Part shown: one piece after another, positions 1 through 9,987 of the stretch
Layout of the letters: each line of letters begins with the position of its first letter
Numbering within the stretch: position 1 is the first letter of the stretch
Assembly (NCBI RefSeq): GCF_019048845.1
Contig: NZ_CP077426.1
Span: forward strand, 915,501 to 979,500
Direction of reading: 5' to 3'
Length of the DNA: 64,000 nt
Origin: Vibrio mimicus
GTDB lineage: Bacteria > Pseudomonadota > Gammaproteobacteria > Enterobacterales > Vibrionaceae
The notes under the pieces: generated by a model
Database searches by the model: none
What the model was told of the DNA's origin: nothing
What the model saw: the letters and a program-made list of their open reading frames with translations, nothing else
Made by a program: the position numbers and the translations under genes

Positions 1-83
1 GAACACCAAGCGGACATTTAGAGTTTTTCGTTGAACGCTTACTTAATCGGTCAGAAACAGTAGGGGAACCTTTCGGTGAATAA
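1..83 (+). CDS. flhG: FlhG (FleN) C-terminal end, partial
   Basis: Only the last 27 codons are present, read in the frame beginning at base 3 and ending with TAA at 81-83; the visible tail includes GHLEFFVERLL. FlhG is a MinD-like ATPase that restricts the number of polar flagella. The identification rests on the short C-terminal sequence and on its position directly before fliA, which is the usual flhF-flhG-fliA order in Vibrio. Its stop codon overlaps the GTG start of fliA by 8 bases, which suggests translational coupling. Confidence 0.7.
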   Translation, partial: TPSGHLEFFVERLLNRSETVGEPFGE

Positions 84-810
84 AGCGCTGACATACGATC
101 AATATGGAAATCTTAATAGCCAGCAGCTATTTCTTGAGAAGTACTCTGTATTGGTTAAGCGTATTGCTCATCATTTGATTGGTCGTCTTCCTCCAAGCGT
201 GTTGATCGAAGACCTCATTCAAGCTGGTATGGTTGGCTTACTTGAGGCACAAAAAAATTATGATGGAAGTAAAGGCGCAAGCTTTGAAACCTATGCAGGA
301 ATTCGGATACGTGGGGCAATGCTCGATGATATCCGACGAGGAGACTGGGTTCCGAGATCTGTTCACAAACACAATCGGGAAATCAGTCAAGCGATTGCAG
401 TTCTTGAGGGAGAACTCAATCGTGATCCAACGGATGCGGAAGTGGCGAAGTTTTTAGATATGTCACTAGACCAATATCACAGTGTGCTGATGGACATCAA
501 TTGTTCTCGCATTGTTGGGATAGAGGATCTTGGTGTTTCTGATGATGCGATTTCACCATTTGAAGAGGGGGAAGATAATTCGCCTTTTCATGGTGTCGCT
601 GAAGAATCTTTCCGCAAAGCACTCGTTGAATCAATAAAATCGCTCCCAGAGCGTGAAGCTTTGGTACTTTCGCTCTATTATGATGAAGAGCTAAACTTAA
701 AAGAAATTGGTGAGGTACTTGGGGTTAGTGAATCTCGCGTCAGCCAAATACTCAGCCAATCAATGCAGCGACTAAGAACAAAGTTAAGTTCTTGGACTCG
801 GAATGATTAA
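76..810 (+). CDS. fliA: Flagellar sigma factor 28 (FliA)
   Basis: 244 aa, the usual length for FliA. It directs RNA polymerase to late (class IV) flagellar promoters such as those of flagellins and motor genes, and is held inactive by FlgM until the hook is complete. Region 2 is visible around residues 45-95 (FETYAGIRIRGAMLDDIRRG) and a sigma-4 helix-turn-helix near residues 205-235 (LKEIGEVLGVSESRVSQ). The start is GTG at 76, overlapping the end of flhG. It heads the chemotaxis genes that follow with a gap of about 30 bases to cheY, so the region is probably read as one long operon. Confidence 0.96.
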   Translation: MNKALTYDQYGNLNSQQLFLEKYSVLVKRIAHHLIGRLPPSVLIEDLIQAGMVGLLEAQKNYDGSKGASFETYAGIRIRGAMLDDIRRGDWVPRSVHKHNREISQAIAVLEGELNRDPTDAEVAKFLDMSLDQYHSVLMDINCSRIVGIEDLGVSDDAISPFEEGEDNSPFHGVAEESFRKALVESIKSLPEREALVLSLYYDEELNLKEIGEVLGVSESRVSQILSQSMQRLRTKLSSWTRND

Positions 811-843
811 ATATCACTGATCTCAAACTCAGTGGAGGCAATT

Positions 844-1224
844 TTGAATAAAAACATGAAGATCCTTATTGTTGATGACTTTTCAACAATGCGCCGAATC
901 GTTAAAAACCTACTTCGAGATCTGGGGTTCAATAATACGCAGGAAGCGGACGATGGCCTAACGGCATTGCCTATGCTCAAGAAAGGTGAATTTGACTTTG
1001 TGGTCACAGACTGGAACATGCCTGGCATGCAAGGGATTGACCTGCTCAAAAACATCCGTGCTGATGACGAGTTAAAGCATCTGCCAGTATTGATGATTAC
1101 AGCAGAAGCTAAACGTGAGCAGATCATAGAAGCCGCTCAAGCAGGCGTAAACGGTTACATCGTAAAACCGTTCACCGCTGCTACGCTTAAAGAAAAATTA
1201 GACAAAATTTTTGAGCGTTTATAA
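844..1224 (+). CDS. cheY: Chemotaxis response regulator CheY
   Basis: A single receiver domain. When phosphorylated by CheA it binds the flagellar switch protein FliM and changes rotation direction. The acidic pair in [11 protein letters not shown], the phospho-acceptor Asp in TDWNMPG, the Thr in MITAEA and the Lys in VKPF are all present. The frame is open from GTG at 832 (130 aa), but that GTG lies inside the Shine-Dalgarno sequence GGAGG (834-838), so a TTG start at 844 (126 aa) with ideal spacing is more likely; an ATG at 856 is a third option. In V. cholerae this locus encodes CheY-3, the regulator required for motor switching. It is followed by its phosphatase cheZ. Confidence 0.95.
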   Translation: MNKNMKILIVDDFSTMRRIVKNLLRDLGFNNTQEADDGLTALPMLKKGEFDFVVTDWNMPGMQGIDLLKNIRADDELKHLPVLMITAEAKREQIIEAAQAGVNGYIVKPFTAATLKEKLDKIFERL

Positions 1225-1279
1225 GGCTTTTGCTGCGGCAAAAGGTGCTCTATTCACACGCACTAAAGGCTGATTCAGG

Positions 1280-1999
1280 ATGATTTCATTAGAACAGGCT
1301 AAAGAACTCGTGCAACTTTTAGAACATGGGCAGCAGAGCGAAGCGAATCGTTTGCTGACTGATGTCTATGAGTCCGCCAATAATCCCATGCTCAAAGAGA
1401 TAGGAATGTTGACACGGGATTTACATGAATCGCTGAAAAATTTTCATATCGATGATCGTTTCAGTGAGATTGCGACGGATGAAATTCCGGATGCGCGGGA
1501 AAGACTGCAATACGTCATACAGAAAACAGAAGTTGCGGCAAACAAAACCATGGATGCGGTAGATCGTTGTATGCCGATTGCCGACCAATTGCATGACAGC
1601 TTGTTACAGATTCGTCCTGAATGGAACAGTTTGATGAATGGTCGAATCGAGCTTATGCATTTCAAGTCGCTTTGCCACCGAATTGATGGTTTGTTATCGC
1701 AAGTTGAAGGTGATAGCACTCAGTTACGTGGTGAATTAACCGAAATATTGATGGCCCAAGATTTCCAAGATTTAACAGGGCAGATCATTAAACGTGTCAT
1801 CAAATTGGTTAATGAAGTAGAAAACCGTTTAGTAGAAATATTGATGGTTTTTGGCGCTGCACAAAAAGAACAACAAGCAGATAAGACAACCGTAGCATCC
1901 ACAGAAGCTGAAGGGCCAATTATAAACCCTGAAGAAAGAGTTGATGCTGTCTCATCTCAAGACGAAGTTGACGATTTGTTATCGAGTCTTGGATTTTAG
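1280..1999 (+). CDS. cheZ: CheY-P phosphatase CheZ
   Basis: 239 aa, mostly helical, as expected for the CheZ four-helix bundle. It removes phosphate from CheY-P and so sets the decay time of the chemotaxis signal. The catalytic region with the conserved Gln is visible in FQDLTGQIIKRVIKL, and the C-terminal CheY-binding peptide is present as DEVDDLLSSLGF. It sits between cheY and cheA, the normal arrangement in Vibrio, with ten bases to cheA. Nothing looks abnormal. Confidence 0.96.
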   Translation: MISLEQAKELVQLLEHGQQSEANRLLTDVYESANNPMLKEIGMLTRDLHESLKNFHIDDRFSEIATDEIPDARERLQYVIQKTEVAANKTMDAVDRCMPIADQLHDSLLQIRPEWNSLMNGRIELMHFKSLCHRIDGLLSQVEGDSTQLRGELTEILMAQDFQDLTGQIIKRVIKLVNEVENRLVEILMVFGAAQKEQQADKTTVASTEAEGPIINPEERVDAVSSQDEVDDLLSSLGF

Positions 2000-2008
2000 G
2001 GGTAACCT

Positions 2009-4339
2009 ATGAGCTACGAATTAGACGAAGACATCCTGCAGGACTTTCTGGTAGAAGCCGGCGAAATTTTAGAGCTGCTCTCTGAGCAACTCGTTGAACT
2101 GGAAAACAATCCTGAAGATCGAGATCTACTGAACGCCATATTTCGTGGCTTTCACACCGTTAAAGGTGGTGCTGGTTTCTTGGCGTTATCTGAGTTAGTG
2201 GAAACCTGTCACGGTGCAGAAAACGTTTTCGACATTCTCCGGAATGGTCAGCGACAAGTTTCCCCTAGTTTAATGGATACCATGCTCAAAGCGCTGGATA
2301 CGGTTAATGAACAGTTCCGTGCAGTGCAAGATCGTGAACCACTACAACCCGCTGAACCTGAGTTGCTCGAAGAACTGCATCGTTTAAGCAAACCGGGTGC
2401 CGATGATGAGGTTGAAGAAGAGCACTACGAAGAGCAAGCTGAACTCGTTGAAGATGTCGTGGAAGACGTTGTTGATGTTGCTGAGCCTGAGGTGGCGATT
2501 GAAGCTGCCTCACCTATCAATGATACTGTAATTGATAAAGGTTCGATTGATGACATTAATGAAGATGAGTTTGAAAAGCTTCTTGATCAGCTACACGGGA
2601 AAGGAAAAGCTCCAGGTGCAACGGTTGAACAAGCCCCAGTTGCAGTAAAAGCCGCGCCAATTGCAAGCTCAGAAATGAGTGGTGATATTACGGATGATGA
2701 GTTCGAAAAACTCCTCGACCAATTGCACGGTGTAGGTAAAGGCCCTTCAATTGAATCAGCTGAGCCAGCCGCTCCCGCTAAATCTACTGCCCCAAAAACT
2801 GCGGATGCGCCTAAAGTCACGGCAGCTAAGTCGGTACCAGGTGGTGACGATTTAATGACGGATGACGAGTTTGAAAAGCTCCTTGATGAGCTACATGGTT
2901 CAGGAAAAGGCCCTTCAGTCGAAGAGCTAGAAATGGCAACCCGTCCAGTTGTGACTACTTCTGCACCTGCAGAATCTAGCAATAAAGCTGCAGTAGAGAC
3001 TAAAGCTCCGGTTGTGAAACCTGCGGCTGCTCCTGCAAAACCCGTTGCAAAGCCTGCTGTAGCTAAAGAAGCACCAGCAAAAGCTCCGGCTCCTGCTGTG
3101 GTAAAAGACTCTGATGAATCTCGCGAAGTGGCCGCTGGTGGTGGCGCTAAGAAAGCACAAGCTGAATCAACCGTTCGTGTTGATACCTCAACGCTCGATA
3201 TCATTATGAATATGGTGGGTGAGCTGGTACTCGTGCGTAACCGACTGTTAAGCCTTGGTTTGAACAGTGACGATGAAGAAATGTCCAAAGCAGTCGCCAA
3301 CTTAGATGTGGTTACTGCGGATTTGCAAGGTGCGGTAATGAAAACGCGCATGCAGCCAATCAAAAAAGTATTTGGTCGTTTCCCTCGTGTTGTTCGTGAC
3401 TTAGCTCGTAGTCTAAATAAAGAGATTGATCTCGAGCTGCGTGGTGAAGAAACCGATTTAGATAAAAACCTAGTAGAAGCGTTAGCGGATCCATTGATTC
3501 ACTTGGTGCGTAACTCCGTTGACCATGGTATTGAAATGCCTGACGAGCGAGCGAAAAGTGGCAAATCTCGCACGGGGAAAGTTATCCTTTCAGCCTCTCA
3601 GGAAGGGGACCATATCGAACTGGCTATCGTTGACGATGGTGCAGGTATGAACCCTGAAAAGCTACGTTCTATCGCTGTCAAGCGTGGCATGATGGATGAA
3701 GATGCGGCTTCTCGACTATCAGATAAAGAGTGTTTCAACCTGATCTTCATGCCGGGTTTCTCAAGTAAGGAACAGATTTCTGATATTTCAGGTCGTGGAG
3801 TAGGGATGGACGTAGTGAAAACCGCCATCAATACACTCAATGGCTCGATTGATATCGATTCCACCATGGGGAAAGGCACCAAGATTACGATTAAAGTGCC
3901 GCTTACATTAGCGATTCTCCCAACCTTGATGGTAGGGGTTGCAGGTCATCCATTTGCATTGCCTCTGGCGAGTGTGAATGAGATTTTCCACTTGGATTTA
4001 CGTCGTACCAACGTGGTTGACGGTCAGCTGACCATTATCGTTCGTGAAAAATCGATCCCGCTGTTCTACTTACAAAACTGGCTAGCACCGAAGCAAGGTA
4101 AGGTACAACTTCGCCAAGGCCATGGCCATGTGGTTATTGTACAAATCGGTAGTCAGCGTGTTGGCCTAGTCGTTGATGCTCTCATTGGGCAAGAAGAAGT
4201 CGTGATTAAGCCGCTTGATAAATTACTACAAGGTACGCCTGGTATGTCTGGTGCAACCATCACTAGTGATGGTCACATCGCCTTGATTCTTGATGTGCCG
4301 GACTTACTGAAACAGTATGCCGCAGCATCTCGAATCTGA
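2009..4339 (+). CDS. cheA: Chemotaxis histidine kinase CheA
   Basis: 776 aa. The HPt domain at the N-terminus has the phosphorylated His in [10 protein letters not shown] (about residue 49). The dimerisation helices begin near residue 389 ([16 protein letters not shown]). The ATPase boxes are [10 protein letters not shown] near 497, DDGAGM near 541 and GRGVGMDVV near 595. A CheW-like domain fills the C-terminus. Between about 175 and 390 lies a long Ala/Pro-rich linker carrying three copies of a short motif, [11 protein letters not shown] or [11 protein letters not shown] (near residues 185, 229 and 285). In Vibrio this linker region is known to contain the part of CheA that contacts ParP, which is encoded just downstream. 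It phosphorylates CheY and CheB. Confidence 0.97.
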   Translation: MSYELDEDILQDFLVEAGEILELLSEQLVELENNPEDRDLLNAIFRGFHTVKGGAGFLALSELVETCHGAENVFDILRNGQRQVSPSLMDTMLKALDTVNEQFRAVQDREPLQPAEPELLEELHRLSKPGADDEVEEEHYEEQAELVEDVVEDVVDVAEPEVAIEAASPINDTVIDKGSIDDINEDEFEKLLDQLHGKGKAPGATVEQAPVAVKAAPIASSEMSGDITDDEFEKLLDQLHGVGKGPSIESAEPAAPAKSTAPKTADAPKVTAAKSVPGGDDLMTDDEFEKLLDELHGSGKGPSVEELEMATRPVVTTSAPAESSNKAAVETKAPVVKPAAAPAKPVAKPAVAKEAPAKAPAPAVVKDSDESREVAAGGGAKKAQAESTVRVDTSTLDIIMNMVGELVLVRNRLLSLGLNSDDEEMSKAVANLDVVTADLQGAVMKTRMQPIKKVFGRFPRVVRDLARSLNKEIDLELRGEETDLDKNLVEALADPLIHLVRNSVDHGIEMPDERAKSGKSRTGKVILSASQEGDHIELAIVDDGAGMNPEKLRSIAVKRGMMDEDAASRLSDKECFNLIFMPGFSSKEQISDISGRGVGMDVVKTAINTLNGSIDIDSTMGKGTKITIKVPLTLAILPTLMVGVAGHPFALPLASVNEIFHLDLRRTNVVDGQLTIIVREKSIPLFYLQNWLAPKQGKVQLRQGHGHVVIVQIGSQRVGLVVDALIGQEEVVIKPLDKLLQGTPGMSGATITSDGHIALILDVPDLLKQYAAASRI

Positions 4340-4365
4340 ATAACGGCACAACGATAAGGATAAAC

Positions 4366-5508
4366 ATGGCGATTAAAGTATTAGTTGTTGATGATTCAAG
4401 TTTTTTCCGTCGTCGCGTGAGTGAAATCATCAACTCCGAATCGCGCTTAGAAGTCATCGATGTTGCTGTCAATGGTAAAGAGGCAGTTGAAAAGGCTGCT
4501 CGGCTCAAACCCGATGTGATCACAATGGATATTGAAATGCCCGTCATGGACGGCATTTCAGCCGTGCGTGAAATCATGGCAAACAATCCAGTACCCATTT
4601 TGATGTTTTCTTCGCTGACTCATGATGGTGCAAAAGCGACATTAGATGCTTTAGATGCTGGGGCATTAGATTTCTTGCCCAAAAAATTCGAAGATATTGC
4701 TCGCAATCGTGATGAAGCAGTCACTTTATTACAACAGCGAGTGCTCTCTATTGCTTCTAAGAAGATGTTTTTACGTCGGCCCGCAATGGCTCCTCGTCCA
4801 TCGTCGACGTTGTCATCTTCAACTGCAAGCTCTTCTTTGGCTCAAGAACGTTCTGCCCCTACGACTTCGTTGACGAGCAATCGCCCTAGTGTGTCAATTA
4901 CAGCAGCAACTCGCTTTAAAGCATCGGGCAAAAAGTATCAGTTAACAGCAATTGGCACCTCGACAGGGGGACCAGTGGCGTTACAGAAAATTTTGACTAA
5001 GCTCCCAGCGAATTACCCACATCCAATCGTCTTGATCCAGCATATGCCAGCAACGTTTACGGCTGCTTTTGCGAGCCGTTTAAACACACTATGCAAGATT
5101 GAAGTTAAAGAAGCGGAAGATGGTGATGCTCTACGCCCTGGCGTGGCTTATCTAGCACCTGGCGGCAAGCAAATGATGGTTGATGGTCGTCCTGGCGCTG
5201 CGAGGCTTCGCATCCTTGATGGTGGCGATCGAATGAATTACAAGCCCTGCGTGGATGTAACGTTCGGTTCGGCTGCTAAAATCTATGGTGACAAAGTTCT
5301 GTCGATGGTTTTAACCGGTATGGGAGCGGATGGTAGAGAAGGGGCTCGAATGCTTAAAGAAGCTGGCGCCACTATCTGGGCACAAGATGAAGAGAGTTGT
5401 GTGGTGTACGGTATGCCACAGGCGGTTGCCAAAGCCGGGATCTCCTCAGAAGATCTGCCTCTCGACAGAATCGCAGAGCGCATGCTAGTAGAAGTAGGTC
5501 TCGCATAA
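4366..5508 (+). CDS. cheB: Chemoreceptor methylesterase/deamidase CheB
   Basis: 380 aa. An N-terminal receiver domain (acceptor Asp near residue 55 in [12 protein letters not shown]) is joined by a Ser/Thr-rich linker (about 140-180) to a methylesterase domain. The catalytic Ser lies in GTSTGGP, the His in QHMP and the Asp in GMGADGREG, so all three catalytic residues are present. Phosphorylated CheB removes methyl groups from receptor glutamates, giving adaptation. It lies 26 bases after cheA and 9 bases before parC, within the same operon. No cheR is seen in this window. Confidence 0.96.
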   Translation: MAIKVLVVDDSSFFRRRVSEIINSESRLEVIDVAVNGKEAVEKAARLKPDVITMDIEMPVMDGISAVREIMANNPVPILMFSSLTHDGAKATLDALDAGALDFLPKKFEDIARNRDEAVTLLQQRVLSIASKKMFLRRPAMAPRPSSTLSSSTASSSLAQERSAPTTSLTSNRPSVSITAATRFKASGKKYQLTAIGTSTGGPVALQKILTKLPANYPHPIVLIQHMPATFTAAFASRLNTLCKIEVKEAEDGDALRPGVAYLAPGGKQMMVDGRPGAARLRILDGGDRMNYKPCVDVTFGSAAKIYGDKVLSMVLTGMGADGREGARMLKEAGATIWAQDEESCVVYGMPQAVAKAGISSEDLPLDRIAERMLVEVGLA

Positions 5509-5517
5509 GGAACCACA

Positions 5518-6294
5518 ATGATCGTTTGGAGTGTCGCAAACCAAAAAGGTGGGGTAGGAAAAACCACCACAACGATTACATTGGCTGGCTTGTTAAGCCA
5601 ACAGGGCAAGCGTGTCTTGCTAGTGGATACGGATCCACATGCCTCGCTGACGACTTACCTCGGTTATGATTCCGATGGTGTGCCAGCGAGTTTATTCGAT
5701 CTTTTTCAATTGCGAGAATACACGGAAACTTCGGTTAAGCCTTTGATCTTCAGTACAGATATAGAAGGCATTGACCTTATTCCTGCACATATGTCGCTTG
5801 CTACTCTCGATCGCGTAATGGGAAATCGCAGTGGAATGGGGCTAATCTTAAAGCGTGCATTGCTCGCACTGCGGCATGTTTATGATTACGTATTGATCGA
5901 TTGTCCACCCATCTTGGGGGTAATGATGGTAAATGCGCTGGCAGCCAGTGATCGTATTCTGATCCCAGTGCAGACTGAGTTTTTAGCGATGAAAGGTTTA
6001 GAGCGCATGGTTCGCACATTGGCGATTATGCAGAAATCACGTAGTCGTGAGTTCAAAGTCACCATTGTACCGACAATGTATGATAAGCGGACCCGAGCTT
6101 CGTTGCAGACGCTGAATCAGTTGAAAAAAGACTACCCAGATAAAGTATGGACATCTGCAGTACCGATTGACACTAAGTTTCGTGATGCCAGTTTACAGCG
6201 CTTACCAGCCTCGCATTTTGCGGAGGGTAGCCGTGGAGTGTTCGCTTACAAGCAGCTTCTGCTATTCTTAGAGAGGCTTGCTATTGATGAGTAG
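5518..6294 (+). CDS. parC: ParA-like ATPase ParC, polar positioning of chemotaxis arrays
   Basis: 258 aa MinD/ParA-family ATPase with a deviant Walker A motif (KGGVGKTTT at residues 10-18) and the DTDPHAS switch region. In Vibrio the ParA-like protein in this operon, named ParC, moves and anchors chemotaxis arrays at the old cell pole together with ParP. The name is unrelated to topoisomerase IV ParC. The gene overlaps the start of the next gene by 8 bases, consistent with the two acting together. The family call is certain; the specific role rests on published work on the V. cholerae and V. parahaemolyticus homologues. Confidence 0.93.
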   Translation: MIVWSVANQKGGVGKTTTTITLAGLLSQQGKRVLLVDTDPHASLTTYLGYDSDGVPASLFDLFQLREYTETSVKPLIFSTDIEGIDLIPAHMSLATLDRVMGNRSGMGLILKRALLALRHVYDYVLIDCPPILGVMMVNALAASDRILIPVQTEFLAMKGLERMVRTLAIMQKSRSREFKVTIVPTMYDKRTRASLQTLNQLKKDYPDKVWTSAVPIDTKFRDASLQRLPASHFAEGSRGVFAYKQLLLFLERLAIDE

Positions 6295-7291
6295 TGCGTT
6301 GATTTCAAGCGAACAAGCGCTTAATGATTACTTTACCGCCTTATTGGATGAAGAATCAGCGGATTTTGAGCTTACTCAAGCTAAGCAAGAGCCAACTTGG
6401 GAGTTAGCTTCTGCGGTTCAATCAGTACCTAACAAAAGTTACTTTGAGGCTGAAGTTGAAGAGCTTGAGCTTCCCAATTTAGAAGATGTACAGCGTTTAC
6501 TCAGCCAATTGGAATCCAGTAATCCTGTGGCTGATCTGGATCTCGAACAGATCCTTGAGGAAAACACGGCTAAAATTGCTAGAGCTGAGACCGTTGTTCA
6601 ACCAACGACTGCCGTAGAAGAAATTCAAGAGTGGGAGATTGAAAGCAACTATATTGAACCGGAAATAACAATTGAAACGGTTGAAGAAGTTGTTGAACCC
6701 ATCTATACCGAGGTTGCAGCGGAACCAGAGATAGAAATTGCGGCTTTTGATAGTGTGATTGAGCCCGCGGTTGAAACCGTGCCTGCGTTAGAAACTCAAT
6801 CAGGACGTGACAAGCTTGGTACTTGGACAAATACCATCCGGGAAAAAGATTTCCAAGTGCTCTATTTTGAAGTCAACGGTGTCACCTTTGCGGTGCCACT
6901 GGATGAGTTAGGTGGGATTCATCGTATGGCCACACTTAACCACTTAATAGGACGTCCAGCATGGTATTTGGGGTTGCAAACCAATCGGGACTCGCAACTT
7001 GATGTGGTTGATACTGCGAAATGGGTAATGGCTGAGAAGCTGCATGATGAGAGTTATAAGCAAGCCTATCAGTACATTGTGATGTTGGGTGAGAGTGCAT
7101 GGGGATTAGCCAGCACTCAGCTCATGGGCACGGAATTGCTCAGTACAGATAAAGTGCGATGGCGTGAACAAGTCGGTAAACGGCCTTGGCTCGCAGGCAT
7201 GGTGAAAGAAAAAATGTGCGCTTTGATCCATGTTCAGGCATTGATAGCTATGCTTAATGCAGGGCTTGATGTAAAAGCACTGGAAAATTAA
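6287..7291 (+). CDS. parP: ParP, CheW-like array-inheritance protein
   Basis: About 334 aa from ATG at 6287; upstream in-frame TTG codons are poorer starts. The first 190 residues are acidic and rich in Glu, Val and Pro, and look disordered. The C-terminal third (about residues 190-330) is a CheW-like domain, with VLYFEVNGVTFAVPLDELGG at its beginning. In Vibrio, ParP bridges ParC to the chemotaxis array by binding CheA and receptors through this domain. Its position after parC and before cheW fits. The low-complexity N-terminal half gives little homology information. Confidence 0.92.
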   Translation: MSSALISSEQALNDYFTALLDEESADFELTQAKQEPTWELASAVQSVPNKSYFEAEVEELELPNLEDVQRLLSQLESSNPVADLDLEQILEENTAKIARAETVVQPTTAVEEIQEWEIESNYIEPEITIETVEEVVEPIYTEVAAEPEIEIAAFDSVIEPAVETVPALETQSGRDKLGTWTNTIREKDFQVLYFEVNGVTFAVPLDELGGIHRMATLNHLIGRPAWYLGLQTNRDSQLDVVDTAKWVMAEKLHDESYKQAYQYIVMLGESAWGLASTQLMGTELLSTDKVRWREQVGKRPWLAGMVKEKMCALIHVQALIAMLNAGLDVKALEN

Positions 7292-7333
7292 AACATTGGG
7301 TGTCGGAAAGAAACGACTCAGAGAGGGAAAGTT

Positions 7334-7828
7334 ATGTCTCAGGCGAACGAAGTGAAAGTCAGAAAAGAAAAGTCGAACGATGAAGTACTTCAATGGGTGA
7401 CGTTCCAATTGGAAGAAGAAACGTACGGCATCAATGTAATGCAAGTACGTGAAGTACTACGTTACACCGAAATTGCTCCCGTTCCAGGAGCGCCTGACTA
7501 TGTGTTAGGTATTATCAATTTGCGTGGTAACGTTGTGACGGTTATCGACACGCGTTCACGTTTTGGCTTGATGCAAGGTGAAATTACCGATAACACCCGT
7601 ATCATTGTGATTGAGTCAGAGCGCCAAGTGATTGGTATTCTGGTCGATAGCGTAGCGGAAGTAGTTTACCTACGTTCATCTGAAATTGATTCGACCCCAA
7701 GCGTGGGAACCGATGAAAGCTCGAAGTTTATCCAAGGGGTAAGCAACCGCGATGGCAAACTGCTGATTCTAGTCGACCTGAATAAGTTTTTAAGCGATGA
7801 AGAATGGGATGAAATGGCTCACATGTAA
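7334..7828 (+). CDS. cheW: Chemotaxis coupling protein CheW
   Basis: 164 aa single CheW domain with the typical features YGINVMQVREVLRY, PDYVLGIINLRGNVV and ILVDSVAEVV. CheW links chemoreceptors to CheA in the signalling array. ATG start at 7334, preceded by the purine-rich GAGAGGGAAAG. The stop codon overlaps the next start (TAATG at 7826-7830), so the downstream membrane gene is probably translationally coupled. Confidence 0.96.
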   Translation: MSQANEVKVRKEKSNDEVLQWVTFQLEEETYGINVMQVREVLRYTEIAPVPGAPDYVLGIINLRGNVVTVIDTRSRFGLMQGEITDNTRIIVIESERQVIGILVDSVAEVVYLRSSEIDSTPSVGTDESSKFIQGVSNRDGKLLILVDLNKFLSDEEWDEMAHM

Positions 7829-8307
7829 TGGTTGATTTCACTTGGTTAACTCCTCCTGTTATTGCAGGAGGAGTGGTTTTTGTTGTTTTGTGCATCGTGT
7901 TGGCGCTGTGGCGTCTTAAGCTTGGTCAGCACCGTCAAAGTGAAACCTTACGCCAGCAGGTACGCCATCTCGATAGAGAGCTACAGAAATCAAACAAACA
8001 GCTGCTTGAAGTTCGTTCAGTAATGGTAGGCCTTGGACAAAAAGTCAGTGAGCAACAAGATATCATTCGCCACCTAAATGAACGTTTGCTTGAGTTAGAA
8101 AATACGGATGCCGATGCGCGTCTGTATACTCGCGCGAGCAAAATGGTTCAGTTGGGCGCAGATCTCAATGAACTTATTCAAGAGTGTGAGCTACCTAAAG
8201 CAGAAGCTGAGTTAATGATGTCTTTACAAAATAAACTGGCTGGAAAGGAAAGTATTCCACCGCTTGAAAGTCATCCTGAAGGTCGAGTAGCCAAAGCTAA
8301 GCCATGA
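7828..8307 (+). CDS. Single-pass membrane coiled-coil protein, DUF2802-like
   Basis: 159 aa. One N-terminal membrane segment (about residues 9-30, VIAGGVVFVVLCIVLALW) is followed by a long predicted coiled coil (about 35-95) and a short helical tail. Homologues occupy the last place of this operon across Vibrio and related gamma-proteobacteria and are annotated as DUF2802. No enzymatic motif is visible. Because it is coupled to cheW, a structural role at the pole or in the array is plausible but unproven. A rho-independent terminator follows 23 bases later and closes the chemotaxis operon. Confidence 0.85.
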   Translation: MVDFTWLTPPVIAGGVVFVVLCIVLALWRLKLGQHRQSETLRQQVRHLDRELQKSNKQLLEVRSVMVGLGQKVSEQQDIIRHLNERLLELENTDADARLYTRASKMVQLGADLNELIQECELPKAEAELMMSLQNKLAGKESIPPLESHPEGRVAKAKP

Positions 8308-8330
8308 TTGCGATAGATTATTGAATGTTG

Positions 8331-8354
8331 AAGGAAGCTCTGGCTTCCTTTTTT
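8331..8354 (+). terminator. Rho-independent terminator of the chemotaxis operon
   Basis: Perfect 8-bp stem AAGGAAGC / GCTTCCTT (8331-8338 and 8343-8350) with loop TCTG, followed by a run of T. It lies just after the last gene of the chemotaxis operon. The remaining 250 bases up to ccmA (8355-8605) hold no recognisable gene; a promoter for ccmA is expected there, and a weak candidate -10 (TAATAT, 8573-8578) can be seen. Confidence 0.9.
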
Positions 8355-8605
8355 ATTTCCTCCAGTGCGCCTTGAAGATAAGTTTGATAAGGCTCAACTC
8401 AGGATGCAGATGTGATCTGGATAACTGTTTAGAGCATCGGTATTCGCCATTGATAATACTTGTAACCACAAAGGATTATATGCAAACAAAACTCGCGAAA
8501 TTTTAATAGTTTCTTACGTAGTTTCGTGATTAGTAATGGAGTTATCAGCTTTAGTCTCCCTCTTGCTGTGTTAATATAGCCATCCCAACGCTCACAGAGA
8601 TAAGC

Positions 8606-9232
8606 ATGTTAGAAGTAAAAAATCTCACCGCCATTCGAGATGAACGGGTCTTATTTGAATCACTCTCTTTCGAGATTCATGCCGGCGAATTAGTCCAGAT
8701 TGAAGGCCGCAATGGCACGGGGAAAACCACCTTGTTGCGGATCATTGCTGGTCTTGGAGAGAGCGAATGTGGTGAAATCCTTTGGCAGCAGAAAAAGATT
8801 CAAAGTGATCGTGAAAGCTATCATCAAGATTTGCTGTTTTTGGGGCACCAAACGGGAATTAAGCGGGAACTCACCGCATTAGAGAACTTACGCTTTTATC
8901 AAGCAGTTCACCAACAAGTTATTGATGAGCCAGCTATATTTCAAGCCTTAGTAAAGGTTGGTCTTGTTGGCCGAGAAGATGTGCCTGTGGCTCAACTTTC
9001 TGCTGGGCAACAGCGCCGTGTAGCACTGGCAAGATTATGGTTAAGTCAAAAGCGGTTATGGATTTTAGATGAGCCGTTGACGGCGATAGATAAACAAGGC
9101 GTTAAAGTACTTGAAGCACTGTTTTTAAGCCATGCCGAGCAAGGGGGAATTGTGATCCTAACTACGCACCAAGATATGTTTGCGGACAATCCCAAGCTAC
9201 GCAAAATTCGCCTCGGTGGTGAAATGTCATGA
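8606..9232 (+). CDS. ccmA: CcmA, haem exporter ATPase subunit
   Basis: 208 aa ABC ATPase with Walker [10 protein letters not shown] (about residues 35-43), signature [14 protein letters not shown] and Walker B LWILDEP. It powers the CcmABCD system, which releases haem-loaded CcmE during c-type cytochrome maturation. It is the first gene of a tightly packed operon; its stop overlaps the start of ccmB by four bases (ATGA). Start is ATG at 8606 after GAGATAAGC. Confidence 0.96.
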   Translation: MLEVKNLTAIRDERVLFESLSFEIHAGELVQIEGRNGTGKTTLLRIIAGLGESECGEILWQQKKIQSDRESYHQDLLFLGHQTGIKRELTALENLRFYQAVHQQVIDEPAIFQALVKVGLVGREDVPVAQLSAGQQRRVALARLWLSQKRLWILDEPLTAIDKQGVKVLEALFLSHAEQGGIVILTTHQDMFADNPKLRKIRLGGEMS

Positions 9233-9897
9233 TCACTGCCTTTACTCAGTTTATCCGCCGCGAACTCTTGATCGCTTTCCGACGTCAAGCGGATGTATTT
9301 AACCCTTTGTGGTTTTTTATCATTGTGATCACTTTGTTTCCACTCAGTGTAGGGCCAGAGCCCGCTTTGCTCGCGCGAATTGCTCCTGGTATCGTCTGGG
9401 TTGCGGCACTGTTGGCGGCATTGCTCTCTTTAGAACGACTATTTCGTGATGACTTTCAAGATGGTGCGCTAGAGCAATCAATGCTGACACCACTGCCGCT
9501 ATCCGTTGTGGTTATGGCGAAAGTGATTGCTCACTGGCTATTGACTGGTTTACCGCTGATTTTGTTAAGTCCACTACTGGCGATCCTGCTTTCTTTTGAT
9601 AGTTCAACTTGGTTAGCGGTTGTATTAACTCTTTTGTTGGGCACACCAACCTTAAGTTTTATTGGTGCGATTGGAGTGGCTTTGACGGTAGGGCTACAGA
9701 AGGGGGGAGTGCTGCTGAGTTTATTGGTATTACCGCTCTTTATCCCAGTATTGATATTTGCTACATCAGCCATTGATGCAGCAGCACTGGGTATGCCGTA
9801 TAACGGACAATTGGCCATTTTGGCCGCAATGCTAATGGGTTCAATGACCTTGACCCCATTTGCGATCAGTGCAGCGTTACGAGTAAGTGTTCATTGA
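9229..9897 (+). CDS. ccmB: CcmB, haem exporter membrane subunit
   Basis: 222 aa, almost wholly hydrophobic, with about six membrane segments, the standard size and composition for CcmB. It begins with the amphipathic [23 protein letters not shown] segment typical of the family. It partners CcmA and CcmC in the inner membrane. A gap of 90 bases separates it from ccmC; no terminator is seen there. Confidence 0.95.
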   Translation: MITAFTQFIRRELLIAFRRQADVFNPLWFFIIVITLFPLSVGPEPALLARIAPGIVWVAALLAALLSLERLFRDDFQDGALEQSMLTPLPLSVVVMAKVIAHWLLTGLPLILLSPLLAILLSFDSSTWLAVVLTLLLGTPTLSFIGAIGVALTVGLQKGGVLLSLLVLPLFIPVLIFATSAIDAAALGMPYNGQLAILAAMLMGSMTLTPFAISAALRVSVH

Positions 9898-9987
9898 TTG
9901 TTCTCGATCAAGCACGAAAATGCTGCGTTAGATAAATTATAATAACTTAGTTAAAACTCAATAAATTGAAAGCAAAGTGAGATAAAC

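Noticed and set aside
2587..3363. 258-codon minus-strand open frame inside cheA
   Set aside because: Shadow of the Ala/Pro-rich linker of cheA; Ser/Thr/Ala-rich translation without start signal.
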